Source: JAJFJD01 sp965228425
GTDB taxonomy: Bacteria > Pseudomonadota > Alphaproteobacteria > UBA8366
NCBI GenBank assembly: GCA_965228425.1
Contig: OZ245815.1
Location: 2,976,001 to 3,040,000 of the forward strand
Reading direction: 5' to 3'
Length of the DNA stretch: 64,000 bases
Positions within the stretch are counted from its first letter, which is position 1, and each line of letters begins with the position of its first letter. A program made the position numbers and the translations under genes. Below are positions 24,336-32,029 of this stretch, in pieces. Below the pieces are notes generated by a model. The model was not told the origin of the DNA. It made no database searches and worked only from the letters and a program-made list of their open reading frames with translations.

Positions 24336-25355
24336 TTAGACCGTTGCCACAGGCGTCGCCGGCGATCCGACCGCGCCCGGCATGCGAAGCGGCGGGCCGG
24401 TGAACAGGAAGCGCGAGCGCTTGTTTTCCCGCAGCCAGCGCGCCAACGGACCGAGGTTGAACATCTCACCGAGATGGACGCCGAGCCGGAACAGGCACAG
24501 GTCGTGCAACGCCAGCAACGGTCCCGGTTCGGTCGCGTCCATCACGCCGCCCCATTCGTACTCGACGGCCCGGTTGTCGCAGACGAGGACCGCGAGGCCG
24601 CTGTCGGTGACCCATTGCCGAAGTTTTTCGTCCCGCCCGTCGAAGGCGGCGCCCGATTGGAACATGACGTCGGGATCGGGATTGCCGGCAAAATCGATCA
24701 GCATGTCGCTCCAGCCGGTATGCAGGAGCACGATATCGCCTTCCTCCACCTCGACCTGGTCGACATCCAGAATTTCCATCAGATCGTCATATCCGACCGG
24801 CTTATGCTCGGTCCCATAGTGGGCGTGCAGGTCGATCATGACGCCGCGTCCTTGGACGCAGGATTCGGCCATGTGCTCGATGCCGAGCGATGCCGCGCCA
24901 ACCTCGCCCTGCGTGGGCTTGCCGGTCTCTTCGTCGACCACGGCAAAGCCGTTATAGAAGACAACCTTGGGTTTGCCGTCGCCGTGAATATCGAATTCGC
25001 CGCCGTAATGGGCGAGGGCGTCCCATTGGGTCGAATACTGGCTGTGGAAATACATCGCGTCGTCGCAGGTGGCGCTGGTCACCAACGGGTTGAACCGGCT
25101 CATCGGCTGGCAGAAGGCGATTTCGCCCTCGCGGTAGACCGGCTTCAACTCCGGCGGATGCCGCCGCGGGTTCAATGCGGTGCCGCCGGGCAGATTCAGC
25201 GGCAGACTGAGGCAGAAGTTCAGGCCCTCTTTCACCTCCGCGACCCCTTGGCGGACCTTTTCCGGCGTGAGCAGGTTGAGGCGCCCCAGTTGGTCTTCCT
25301 CGCCGAAATCACCCCAAGTCGATCCTTCGGGGCGGTGTGTCCAACGCTTGCTCAC
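24336..25355 (-). CDS. Cyclase-family protein, copy 1 of a tandem pair
   Basis: A 339-residue paralog of the 23302 gene with the same layout: RPEGSTWGDFGEEDQLGR opening, QYSTQWDALAH (Gln replacing two metal-binding His), CVQGRGVMIDLH, and VEEGDIVLLHTGWSD, the usual cyclase signature. The gap to copy 2 is 11 bp, so the two are co-transcribed. Tandem retention of two divergent copies suggests either different substrates or a hetero-oligomer (inference). Divergent from the cupin gene at 25458. Confidence 0.82.
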   Translation of the reverse strand: MSKRWTHRPEGSTWGDFGEEDQLGRLNLLTPEKVRQGVAEVKEGLNFCLSLPLNLPGGTALNPRRHPPELKPVYREGEIAFCQPMSRFNPLVTSATCDDAMYFHSQYSTQWDALAHYGGEFDIHGDGKPKVVFYNGFAVVDEETGKPTQGEVGAASLGIEHMAESCVQGRGVMIDLHAHYGTEHKPVGYDDLMEILDVDQVEVEEGDIVLLHTGWSDMLIDFAGNPDPDVMFQSGAAFDGRDEKLRQWVTDSGLAVLVCDNRAVEYEWGGVMDATEPGPLLALHDLCLFRLGVHLGEMFNLGPLARWLRENKRSRFLFTGPPLRMPGAVGSPATPVATV

Positions 25356-25457
25356 GGTTGCCGTCTCCTCTGCCTAATCGGGATGCTGTGGCGGTCTTGC
25401 CGCATATGCCGGTATGATACAGTGAATTGCGTGCAGGGTCAGATTGAGGAGAATTGC

Positions 25458-26057
25458 ATGACGGAAGCCGACGAACGGGATCGCGCGGTTGCAGCCTCTC
25501 TAGCTCAAATCAGGGCCATTGAGGCGGCGGATGGCGTCACCGAGGCTTCGCTCGAGAGGATCAAAGGCGTGCTGCTGCAACTGGCTCAGAAGCGCGCGTT
25601 GTTCGACGGCCGGGCGTTTCCGCCGCCCGATCGGGATGGCATCAGCAACTTCTATAAATTGTCGATTGACGACGACGACCGCTATGCCTTGTATCTATCT
25701 GTCGGCCGGAAGGGCCGTGAGACCCCGCCGCACAACCACACCACCTGGGCGGTCATCGTCGGCATGTCGGGAGAAGAGGAAAACCGCATCTACACGCGCG
25801 CAGACGATGGCACGATCGAGGGTGAAGCCGAGTTGAATCAGATCGACAGCAAGGTCCTTCGCGCCGACGACGGTCTCGTCTACATGCCCGACGCGATCCA
25901 TAGCATTCACGTCATCAGCGACGAACCGACCCGGCATTTCCATATGTACGGCACCGCCCTGCATGCGCTGCACGAGCGTGTTCAGTTCGACACGGAATCC
26001 GGGCGATATACCCATTTCCCGGCGATCCCGAGCATGCCCGCGAAGGCGGATGCATGA
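25458..26057 (+). CDS. Cysteine-dioxygenase-like cupin protein
   Basis: A 199-residue cupin resembling thiol dioxygenases, which oxidise a thiol to a sulfinate at a three-His Fe(II) site. A His pair is seen in TPPHNHTTWAVIVG, followed by GEEENRIY and a third candidate His in YMPDAIHSIHVI. The N-terminal 50 residues are helical. The start is the ATG at 25458 after GAGGAGAATTGC. It overlaps the next gene by four bases (ATGA), implying coupling. Substrate (cysteine, 3-mercaptopropionate or another) cannot be fixed from sequence. Confidence 0.78.
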   Translation: MTEADERDRAVAASLAQIRAIEAADGVTEASLERIKGVLLQLAQKRALFDGRAFPPPDRDGISNFYKLSIDDDDRYALYLSVGRKGRETPPHNHTTWAVIVGMSGEEENRIYTRADDGTIEGEAELNQIDSKVLRADDGLVYMPDAIHSIHVISDEPTRHFHMYGTALHALHERVQFDTESGRYTHFPAIPSMPAKADA

Positions 26058-26653
26058 CCGGGATCTTGCGCCGTTTGAGTTGTGCCCTGGTCGCGGCCGG
26101 GGTTGCTTGCTGGTCGGTCGCGGCGGCGGCGGCCGACGTCATCGTATCGACCAAGATTTGCGACCCGATTCCGGCGGGAGCGGCGATGCGGCTCTCGCCC
26201 GCGGACGATGCGGACCTGTACAAATGGGTCGATGAACCGCTGCGCCACGCGTTGAAGAAGGCCGGACATCCGATATCGGACGGCGGTAGCGTGGATGTGT
26301 ATTACGCCATCACGGAAGCACCGGTCGCGTATCGGAAGGACGGACCGTCCCTGGGCCGGCTGGAGGTCGATACGACGCGAAGCGGGCAGCGCGCCCTTTT
26401 GCTGCTCAACGTCTGGTCGACCCGGGAAGACAGTATTCTGGGCGGCCGCAAGAGCAAATCCGGCTCGCGGTTTGCGACCTATCTCTTCATGACCTTCGAG
26501 ATCAATGATAAGCAAACGGGGAAGTGTCTGTGGCGCGGGGAGGGTGGAACGGCCCTCGTAGGCGACCGGAAATTGCTCATTGTCCAGATTACCGACACCG
26601 TGATGGACCATCTGGGGCAGGCGGTCGACCGGAAGTCGGTCGTTGTCGATTGA
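26054..26653 (+). CDS. Exported protein of unknown function
   Basis: A 199-residue protein with a Sec signal peptide (basic start, hydrophobic core, cleavage after SVAAAAA). The mature domain is mixed alpha/beta with no motif I recognise; it has two Cys (KICDPIP and GKCLWRG) that could form a disulfide. It overlaps the upstream cupin gene by ATGA and precedes an SDR gene by 15 bp, so the three may be one transcript. Function unknown. Confidence 0.65.
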   Translation: MTGILRRLSCALVAAGVACWSVAAAAADVIVSTKICDPIPAGAAMRLSPADDADLYKWVDEPLRHALKKAGHPISDGGSVDVYYAITEAPVAYRKDGPSLGRLEVDTTRSGQRALLLLNVWSTREDSILGGRKSKSGSRFATYLFMTFEINDKQTGKCLWRGEGGTALVGDRKLLIVQITDTVMDHLGQAVDRKSVVVD

Positions 26654-26668
26654 CAGGCCGGACTTGCC

Positions 26669-27379
26669 GTGAGGCCCTACGTCACACTCGTAACGGGGGC
26701 AAGCCGGGGCATCGGGCTCGCGATCGCAAACCGGTTGGCGGAGGCCGGTGGAACGGTTATCGGTGTTTCGCGTCGGCGTCCGGACGGTGATTTCCCCGGC
26801 GTCTTCTTCGAGATCGATCTTTCGAAACGGGATGCGACCGAGCAAGGCCTCCGCGACATCACGACCACGCATTCGGTCGATCATCTCGTCAACAATGCGG
26901 GATACCTGATCGCGTCGACCTTGGATGACACGACGTCGGAAGAATTCGATGCCCAGATCGCCGTCAACTTGCGCGCCTATATCCAGTGCGCCCAGGCGTG
27001 TTTGCCGGCGATGCGTGCGCAGGGACGGGGCCGGATCCTCAACATCGCCAGCCGCGCGACCCTGGGCCGGATAAAACGCACGGCCTATGCGGCGGCCAAG
27101 ACGGGCGTCATCAGTCTCACCAAGACGTGGGCCCTCGAACACGCGCCGTCCGGGATTACGGTGAACACGATCGCGCCGGGCCCGATCGCAACCGAAATGT
27201 TCAAGACCAACATGCCGCCCGGCTCGCCGGAGTATGAAACCGTCATCGCCGGCATCCCCATGAACCGTATGGGCACGCCGGAAGAGATCGCGGCCGCCGT
27301 CGATTTCTTCCTGAGCGATGATGCAAGCTTCGTGACGGGTCAGACGCTGTATGTCTGCGGCGGCGGCAGCGTCGGATAA
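26669..27379 (+). CDS. SDR-family oxidoreductase
   Basis: A 236-residue classical short-chain dehydrogenase: TGASRGIG at residue 8, NNAG near 73, catalytic Ser (NIASRATLG) and YAAAK near 130. PGPIATEMF and VTGQTLYVCGGGS complete it. The VSRRRP segment after beta-2 favours NADP. The start is a GTG at 26669 (MRPYVTLVTGA). Position between an exported protein and a DehI-like gene suggests a small catabolic operon. Confidence 0.9.
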   Translation: MRPYVTLVTGASRGIGLAIANRLAEAGGTVIGVSRRRPDGDFPGVFFEIDLSKRDATEQGLRDITTTHSVDHLVNNAGYLIASTLDDTTSEEFDAQIAVNLRAYIQCAQACLPAMRAQGRGRILNIASRATLGRIKRTAYAAAKTGVISLTKTWALEHAPSGITVNTIAPGPIATEMFKTNMPPGSPEYETVIAGIPMNRMGTPEEIAAAVDFFLSDDASFVTGQTLYVCGGGSVG

Positions 27380-27396
27380 AGAAGGGTTAGACGCCG

Positions 27397-28233
27397 ATGA
27401 CTTCAGGAGATCCCGTGCCAAGCATACCGGAGGCCGATGCGACCGGCGAGATAGCGGCGCTTTACGAGGATATACGGCAGACGCTTGGCGTGCCGTTGGT
27501 CAATCTGATCTGGCGGAACCTTGCGACGATCCCCGGCGCGCTTGATTGGGCATGGACCACGCTGAAACCGGTCTACGAGGATGGCGGCATCCAAGCCGAA
27601 GCTCGCGCATTGCGCATGGGCCTGGCCCTGCCGGAGGTTGCCGCACTCAATCCGTCCGCGCTCTCGGAGGCGGGGCTGTCGGCGGCCGACCTGACGACGA
27701 TCGAGACCATTCTCGATTCCTACGAACGGAGCAATCCGTTGAACCTTGTCGCGATCGGTGCGTTGCTCGTGTTGTTGCAGGGTAGGTCCGACGAGGCGGC
27801 GGCGGCACCGGCCGAGCCTGTCACGGAACCGCCCGTCTCGGGAGATTTGCCCTCTTTGTTGTCGTTCGACGACATGACGGCGGAGACGGCGGACCTCGCC
27901 CGCGCGGTAAATGCGCTGGGCGCGCGCGGACGGACACATATCATGGTCAGCATGCCGCGCCATCTCGCTCATTGGCCCGCTTATCTCGACCTTTACCGGT
28001 CGGTTATTTCGCCGTTGGACGCCGACGGGCGGCTCGCGGCGAGCATCGATGCGGTGATTGCTGATGGACGGTCTCGCGGGGCCTTGCTGGCGCCCCGATT
28101 GGCCGATGCTTCCGAGCCGCAAGGCGAAGCCAGGGCCGCAACGGTGGCAACGCTCGAGGACTTCTACGAGAACGCAATTGCCCGCATGATCCCCGTGGTC
28201 GGTCTGCTCAAAAAAGCGACGCTTTCTCCTTAG
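27397..28233 (+). CDS. DehI-family (2-haloacid dehalogenase-like) protein
   Basis: A 278-residue, mostly helical protein with two related halves. The first begins PSIPEADATGEIAALYEDIR...NLIWRNLATIPGALDWAWTTLKPVY and the second is a weaker echo (DMTAETADLARAVNAL...HIMVSMPRHLAHWPAYLDLYRSV). This internal repeat and the wording match the DehI family, whose type member hydrolyses both D- and L-2-haloacids through direct water attack. I cannot verify the catalytic Asp without an alignment, so a non-dehalogenase role is possible. It follows the SDR by 17 bp and is convergent with the 28298 gene. Confidence 0.55.
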   Translation: MTSGDPVPSIPEADATGEIAALYEDIRQTLGVPLVNLIWRNLATIPGALDWAWTTLKPVYEDGGIQAEARALRMGLALPEVAALNPSALSEAGLSAADLTTIETILDSYERSNPLNLVAIGALLVLLQGRSDEAAAAPAEPVTEPPVSGDLPSLLSFDDMTAETADLARAVNALGARGRTHIMVSMPRHLAHWPAYLDLYRSVISPLDADGRLAASIDAVIADGRSRGALLAPRLADASEPQGEARAATVATLEDFYENAIARMIPVVGLLKKATLSP

Positions 28234-28237
28234 CGGG

Positions 28238-28273
28238 CAAAAGAAAACGGGCGGCCATTGAAGCAGCCGCCCG
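28238..28273 (-). terminator. Terminator of the AsmA-like gene
   Basis: On the minus strand CGGGCGGC and GCCGCCCG pair around a 10-base loop (28248-28273), then TTTTCTTTT follows. It lies 25 bp past the stop of the 28298 gene. Confidence 0.85.
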
Positions 28274-28297
28274 CATCGCTTCTTACCGGAGAGCGGT

Positions 28298-29134
28298 CTA
28301 CTTGCCGAAGAGCTTCTTCAGGCCTTTCTCCGCTTCGCCCGCACCTTCCTTCAAGACTTTGCCGGCATCGCCGCCTTTCTCCAGGGACTTCTGAATCCCC
28401 GCCGCGGCGCCGCCCAACTCCTTGCCGAGCGCATCTTTAATGGCGCCGACATCCAGCTTGCCGACAGCACTCGTCGCTGCCGTGCTGATCGCGGCGATTA
28501 CCTTTTGCGCAACTTCCGCCGGGGTGGCGCCTGAATTCTTGCCACCTTCCTTGCCGATGTCCTTGAGATGGATGTTCGGCAGCGATGCGCCGGTCGACTG
28601 GCCCTTCAGGAAGTCGGCGCTGACATTCACCTTGCCGTCGCGGACATAGACATTCTCGATGACCAGTTTCGGACCGCCACTGTCGTCGCCGCCGCTTGAC
28701 GAACCACCGCTGCCACCGCCGGAAGACGCGCCGCCGGCGGCCTTTTCCACATTCTTCTGGATCGTGCCGATATTGCTGCCACCCGAGCCGAACTCATAGG
28801 TGACCTGCGGCGCGGCGATCACGACTTCCTTCACGACAATGACGTCCGACGTGACGGTCGTGGGATCGACCTTGACGCTGACTTCGCCGAGTTTGAGTGC
28901 GGAATCCGTGTTGAAGCCAGCCGGGTTGCCAACCGTCAAGCCGCGTATGCCGGCCTGGCCATCGGTGAGCTTGTCCACATCGACTGCGTCGAGGCTCACG
29001 CTGACCTGCGTCACTTCGGAACCGGCCTCTTCGACCGCCGTCTTAATAATGGACCCTAAATTCGACCACACGAAATACAGCCCGCCGGCAACGATGACGA
29101 CGAGTACCGCCAGTCCAATAAGAACCTTTTTCAT
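28298..29134 (-). CDS. Membrane-anchored AsmA-like protein
   Basis: A 278-residue protein with one N-terminal membrane helix (MKKVLIGLAVLVVIVAGGLYFVW) and a periplasmic body. The opening plus repeated beta segments (VSVSLDAVDVDKLTDGQAGIRGLTVGNPAGF; KLGEVSVKVDP; VTYEFG) resemble AsmA/DUF748 proteins, which shape lipid transport and outer-membrane composition. A low-complexity Gly/Ser/Asp linker (residues about 138-155) divides two halves. The C-terminal part is Ala/Gly/Lys rich. It sits alone with its own terminator. Confidence 0.7.
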   Translation of the reverse strand: MKKVLIGLAVLVVIVAGGLYFVWSNLGSIIKTAVEEAGSEVTQVSVSLDAVDVDKLTDGQAGIRGLTVGNPAGFNTDSALKLGEVSVKVDPTTVTSDVIVVKEVVIAAPQVTYEFGSGGSNIGTIQKNVEKAAGGASSGGGSGGSSSGGDDSGGPKLVIENVYVRDGKVNVSADFLKGQSTGASLPNIHLKDIGKEGGKNSGATPAEVAQKVIAAISTAATSAVGKLDVGAIKDALGKELGGAAAGIQKSLEKGGDAGKVLKEGAGEAEKGLKKLFGK

Positions 29135-29298
29135 ATCTAATCTCTATTCCTGTCTCTAACCCAAGTGCCCTGCCCGTGCGGGGCGCACTGTACCCGCCGG
29201 AACCTATGACTGCACGAAAATATGGCGTCCGTATGATGCCAAATTACCGTAGCGCGAACCAATCCATGACGACGGAATTGCCGACTCCGCGGGGACAC

Positions 29299-29332
29299 AA
29301 AAAAGCCTCGCCGGACGAATGCCCGGCGAGGC
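29299..29332 (-). terminator. Terminator after small ORF 29374
   Basis: GCCTCGCCGG and CCGGCGAGGC (29305-29314, 29323-29332) form a perfect 10-bp stem with an eight-base loop; on the minus strand six T follow. It lies 41 bp beyond the stop of the 29374 ORF. Confidence 0.88.
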
Positions 29333-29373
29333 GGAGGCTTCAGCCACTGGGAGGAGGCTGGAGTAAAACTCTT

Positions 29374-29529
29374 TTACCGGCCCTGATGAAGGATCCGGCG
29401 CAGACCGTGGACCAAAAACTCGGCCCGGGCCCGGCTGGCCCTGCTGATCACGCTGGCAATTTCGTCGTCGGTGGGCAGCGCGCCGTTCGGCAGCGGGGCC
29501 AACCCTTTGATGTCTCGGTTATACGGCAT
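29374..29529 (-). CDS. Small 51-residue protein
   Basis: A 51-residue ORF starting at the ATG at 29529 with AGGAG eight bases upstream. The product (MPYNRDIKGLAP...PTDDEIASVISRASRARAEFL...GLRRILHQGR) ends in a basic amphipathic helix. The pattern of an acidic PTxxEI turn followed by ARxxRAxxL recalls small alphaproteobacterial proteins of unknown function. The good ribosome-binding site and a strong terminator 41 bp downstream support a real, independently transcribed gene. Longer starts at 29556 lack a site. Confidence 0.65.
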   Translation of the reverse strand: MPYNRDIKGLAPLPNGALPTDDEIASVISRASRARAEFLVHGLRRILHQGR

Positions 29530-29624
29530 ATTTCGAACTCCTAAGCTTGCATCCAATATTCAGAGAAATTTAACTGTAACAGTCCGCATCTTCTGGCAAG
29601 CGTTTAACGATTGTTAATGATATC

Positions 29625-29659
29625 GCCTATATTCCCTAGTGTTGCTAAGGTATATAGGC
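29625..29659. promoter_or_regulatory. Inverted repeat upstream of LysR gene
   Basis: GCCTATAT (29625-29632) and ATATAGGC (29652-29659) are perfect 8-bp inverted arms with a 19-bp spacer, between the divergent small ORF and LysR gene. Such a layout fits an autoregulatory site; the owner of the site is inferred only from position. Confidence 0.35.
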
Positions 29660-29730
29660 TTGATTCCTTGCCTGGACAAACGATCATTTTTCATGTTCAA
29701 TTTTAGAAAATCTAAAGTTAGGAATATTTG

Positions 29731-30642
29731 ATGGCGACCCGCTTGCCGCCGCTGAACGCGCTCCGGGCATTCGATGCGTCCGCACGCCACCGTAGTTTCA
29801 CGCGGGCGGCCGAGGATTTGAGCGTGACCCCGGCGGCCATAAGCCACCAAATCAAGGGGCTCGAGGAGTATCTCGGTGCGAAACTGTTCCGCCGCGCCAA
29901 GGGGACACTCATGCTCACCGAGGCGGGGCAACGCATCATGCCCGGCGTCCGCAAGGGGTTTTCGGCCTTCGAGGAGGCGATGGAGAATTTCGGACTGTAC
30001 GACCAGACGGGACAGATCAACGTGGCGGTGACGCCGTCCTTCGGTGCGAAATGGCTGATTCCCCGCTTGGAACACTTCAACGCGGCGCATCCGGAGATCG
30101 ATATCCGGATTTCGACCACGATGGAGATCATCGATTACGAGCAGGAAGGGGTCGATATCGGCATCCGCTTCGGACGCGGCGAATATCCCGGTTTGGTGGT
30201 CGAACCGTTGCTCAGTTCCGAGGTCACGCCCGTTTGCAGTCCGGAGCTCTTGCAGGGCGACCACCCAAAGCTCGAGAAGCCGAGCGACCTGCGGCATTTC
30301 ACGCTGTTGCACGATGAGAGCCCCTTGCTGGACGAAGCGCATCCGAATTGGGCCATGTGGTTGTTGGCGGCAGGCGTCACCGACGTGGATGCGAGTCACG
30401 GCATGCGCTTTGACAGCGCAAGCTCGGCCATCAGCGCCGCGATCGAAGGGGTCGGGGTCGCGCTCGGACGCACCGCCCTGATCGGCCGCGATATCGCCGC
30501 GGGCCGGTTGGTGCGGCTGTTCAAGCTCAGCCTGCCGATCCGCTTCGGCTACTATGTCGTCTATCCCGAGCGTAGTCGCAATCGTCCGAAGGTCATGACC
30601 TTCCGCGACTGGTTGTTCGAGGAAGTCCGCGAGCCGGGCTAG
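29731..30642 (+). CDS. LysR-family regulator, GcvA-like
   Basis: A 303-residue LysR-type regulator. The winged helix-turn-helix is clear (PPLNALRAFDASARHRSFTRAAEDLSVTPAAISHQIKGLEEYLG), in the GcvA subgroup wording. The effector domain has VAVTPSFGAKWLIPRLEHF and ISTTMEIIDYEQEGVDIGIRFGRG. The start is the ATG at 29731 with AGGAA upstream. It runs head-on into the DAHP synthase gene (four-base overlap) and is divergent from the small ORF at 29374. Target unknown. Confidence 0.92.
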   Translation: MATRLPPLNALRAFDASARHRSFTRAAEDLSVTPAAISHQIKGLEEYLGAKLFRRAKGTLMLTEAGQRIMPGVRKGFSAFEEAMENFGLYDQTGQINVAVTPSFGAKWLIPRLEHFNAAHPEIDIRISTTMEIIDYEQEGVDIGIRFGRGEYPGLVVEPLLSSEVTPVCSPELLQGDHPKLEKPSDLRHFTLLHDESPLLDEAHPNWAMWLLAAGVTDVDASHGMRFDSASSAISAAIEGVGVALGRTALIGRDIAAGRLVRLFKLSLPIRFGYYVVYPERSRNRPKVMTFRDWLFEEVREPG

Positions 30643-31697
30643 GGTATCGCCCGGCGCGCTGCGACATCTCCCGCCAGCTGTTCCAGGGCTGCTTCGGATG
30701 CTTCCCAATCGATGCAGCCGTCCGTGATGCTCTGGCCGTAGGTTAGCGCTTGCCCGGGCACCAAATCCTGGCGGCCGCCGACCAAATTGCTCTCCGCCAT
30801 GACCCCGATGATCCGCCCGTCGCCGTCGGCGATCTGTCGGCCGACATCCGCGAGGACATTTGGCTGGTTTTCCGGCCTTTTTGCGCTGTTGGCGTGGCTT
30901 GCATCGATCATCACCGCCGGCTGCAGCCCCGACTTCACAGCGATCGCGCAGGCGTCGTTGACACTGTCGGCGTCATAATTCGGCTTGCGGCCACCGCGGA
31001 GGATGATGTGGCAATCCGTGTTGCCGGCGGTGGCGGCGATGGCGGACCGGCCGTCCTTGGTCACCGCCATGAAATGATGCGGATGGGAGGCCGAACTCAC
31101 GGCGTCGACCGCGATCTGGACGTTGCCGTTGGTGCCGTTCTTGAAGCCGACCGGGCAGGACACGCCGGACGCCAACTCACGGTGGACCTGACTTTCCGTC
31201 GTCCGGGCGCCGATCGCGGCCCAGGACACGAGATCCGCGATGTATTGCGGCGTGGTCATCTCCAGGAATTCGCAGCCCGCCGGCAGGCCGAGCGCGTTGA
31301 TGTCGAGCAGCAGCTTCCGGGCAAGCCGCAAGCCTTGCTCAATCTCGAAACTGCCGTCCAGGTTCGGGTCGTTGACCAGGCCTTTCCAGCCGACCGTGGT
31401 GCGCGGTTTCTCGAAATAGACCCGCATGATGACCTCCAGCGTGTCTGCATGACGGTCGCGCAGCGCGGCCAGACGCTCTGCGTAGTCCATGGCCGCTTTT
31501 GGATCGTGTATCGAGCAGGGGCCGATGATCACGGCCAGCCGGTCGTCCTGCCGGTGGATGATGCGCTGGATCGCGCTGCGCGCCCCGGTCACGGTGCGGG
31601 TCACCGCAGCGTCGCGCGGCAACTCGCCCATGACCTGGGCCGGGGTGTCGAGGGGTTTGATTTCGCGAATGCGAATGTCGTCTGTCGTGTCGAGCAC
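30639..31697 (-). CDS. 3-Deoxy-7-phosphoheptulonate (DAHP) synthase, class I
   Basis: DAHP synthase joins phosphoenolpyruvate and erythrose 4-phosphate, the first step of the shikimate pathway to Phe, Tyr and Trp. The 352-residue product is of the AroF/G/H type: IIGPCSIHDP, MRVYFEKPRTTVGWKG, CPVGFKNGTNG, and DASHANS, all active-site blocks. The start is a GTG at 31697 with AAGGAG nine bases upstream; the open frame continues to 31922 but crosses the terminator and leader. It has no added regulatory domain, and its transcription is probably governed by the aromatic-residue leader just upstream. The exact paralog name is not decidable. Confidence 0.95.
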   Translation of the reverse strand: MLDTTDDIRIREIKPLDTPAQVMGELPRDAAVTRTVTGARSAIQRIIHRQDDRLAVIIGPCSIHDPKAAMDYAERLAALRDRHADTLEVIMRVYFEKPRTTVGWKGLVNDPNLDGSFEIEQGLRLARKLLLDINALGLPAGCEFLEMTTPQYIADLVSWAAIGARTTESQVHRELASGVSCPVGFKNGTNGNVQIAVDAVSSASHPHHFMAVTKDGRSAIAATAGNTDCHIILRGGRKPNYDADSVNDACAIAVKSGLQPAVMIDASHANSAKRPENQPNVLADVGRQIADGDGRIIGVMAESNLVGGRQDLVPGQALTYGQSITDGCIDWEASEAALEQLAGDVAARRAIP

Positions 31698-31733
31698 GGC
31701 GTAAACTCCTTGTTTATGCGTCACGCCGGCGGC

Positions 31734-31761
31734 ACAAAAAAACCGCCAGGGACTGGCGGTT
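31734..31761 (-). terminator. Attenuator terminator in the DAHP synthase leader
   Basis: On the minus strand AACCGCCAG and CTGGCGGTT (31753-31761 and 31741-31749) form a 9-bp perfect stem with a 3-base loop and continue into seven T (31742-31736). It lies between the leader peptide and the structural gene, 37 bp before the GTG, so it would cut transcription before the enzyme is made. The leader segment TGGCGG (31809-31814) can pair with CCGCCA of the stem as an alternative. Confidence 0.85.
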
Positions 31762-31785
31762 CTGAGACTTTCTTCGGTCTTTGGT

Positions 31786-31869
31786 TTAGACCAAACGCAT
31801 CCCTTCCGCCGCCAAAGGCTTCGGATAGCCAAAAAACCAAAAATAGGACGTGGCGGTCGAGTGATGCAT
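31786..31869 (-). CDS. Aromatic-rich leader peptide for DAHP synthase
   Basis: A 27-codon ORF, ATG at 31869 and TAA at 31786-31788, gives MHHSTATSYFWFFGYPKPL then AAEGMRLV. Six of seven consecutive residues (9-15, YFWFFGY) are aromatic and include all three aromatic amino acids, the end products of the pathway. It stops 24 bp before a strong terminator hairpin that precedes the DAHP synthase gene. Stalling at these codons when charged aromatic tRNAs are scarce would leave the following TTGGCGGCGG free to pair with the terminator arm. No strong ribosome-binding site is visible, so translation is the least certain part. Confidence 0.72.
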   Translation of the reverse strand: MHHSTATSYFWFFGYPKPLAAEGMRLV

Positions 31870-32029
31870 AGCCGGTTAAATAGTACCGCCGGATCGGTTT
31901 GTCCACGGTTCATTTCCGGCAATGCGCGACCGGCGGTTCGTTACGCGGTTCGTTACCCGGTTGGCGTGTGGCCCGGCTGCCCGTATAAGATGCCGCCCAG
32001 CCGATAACAACAGCCGACCAAGGACGACA

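Noticed and set aside
30750..31871. 373-codon open frame antisense to DAHP synthase
   Set aside because: The minus strand codes a complete DAHP synthase with all active-site blocks.
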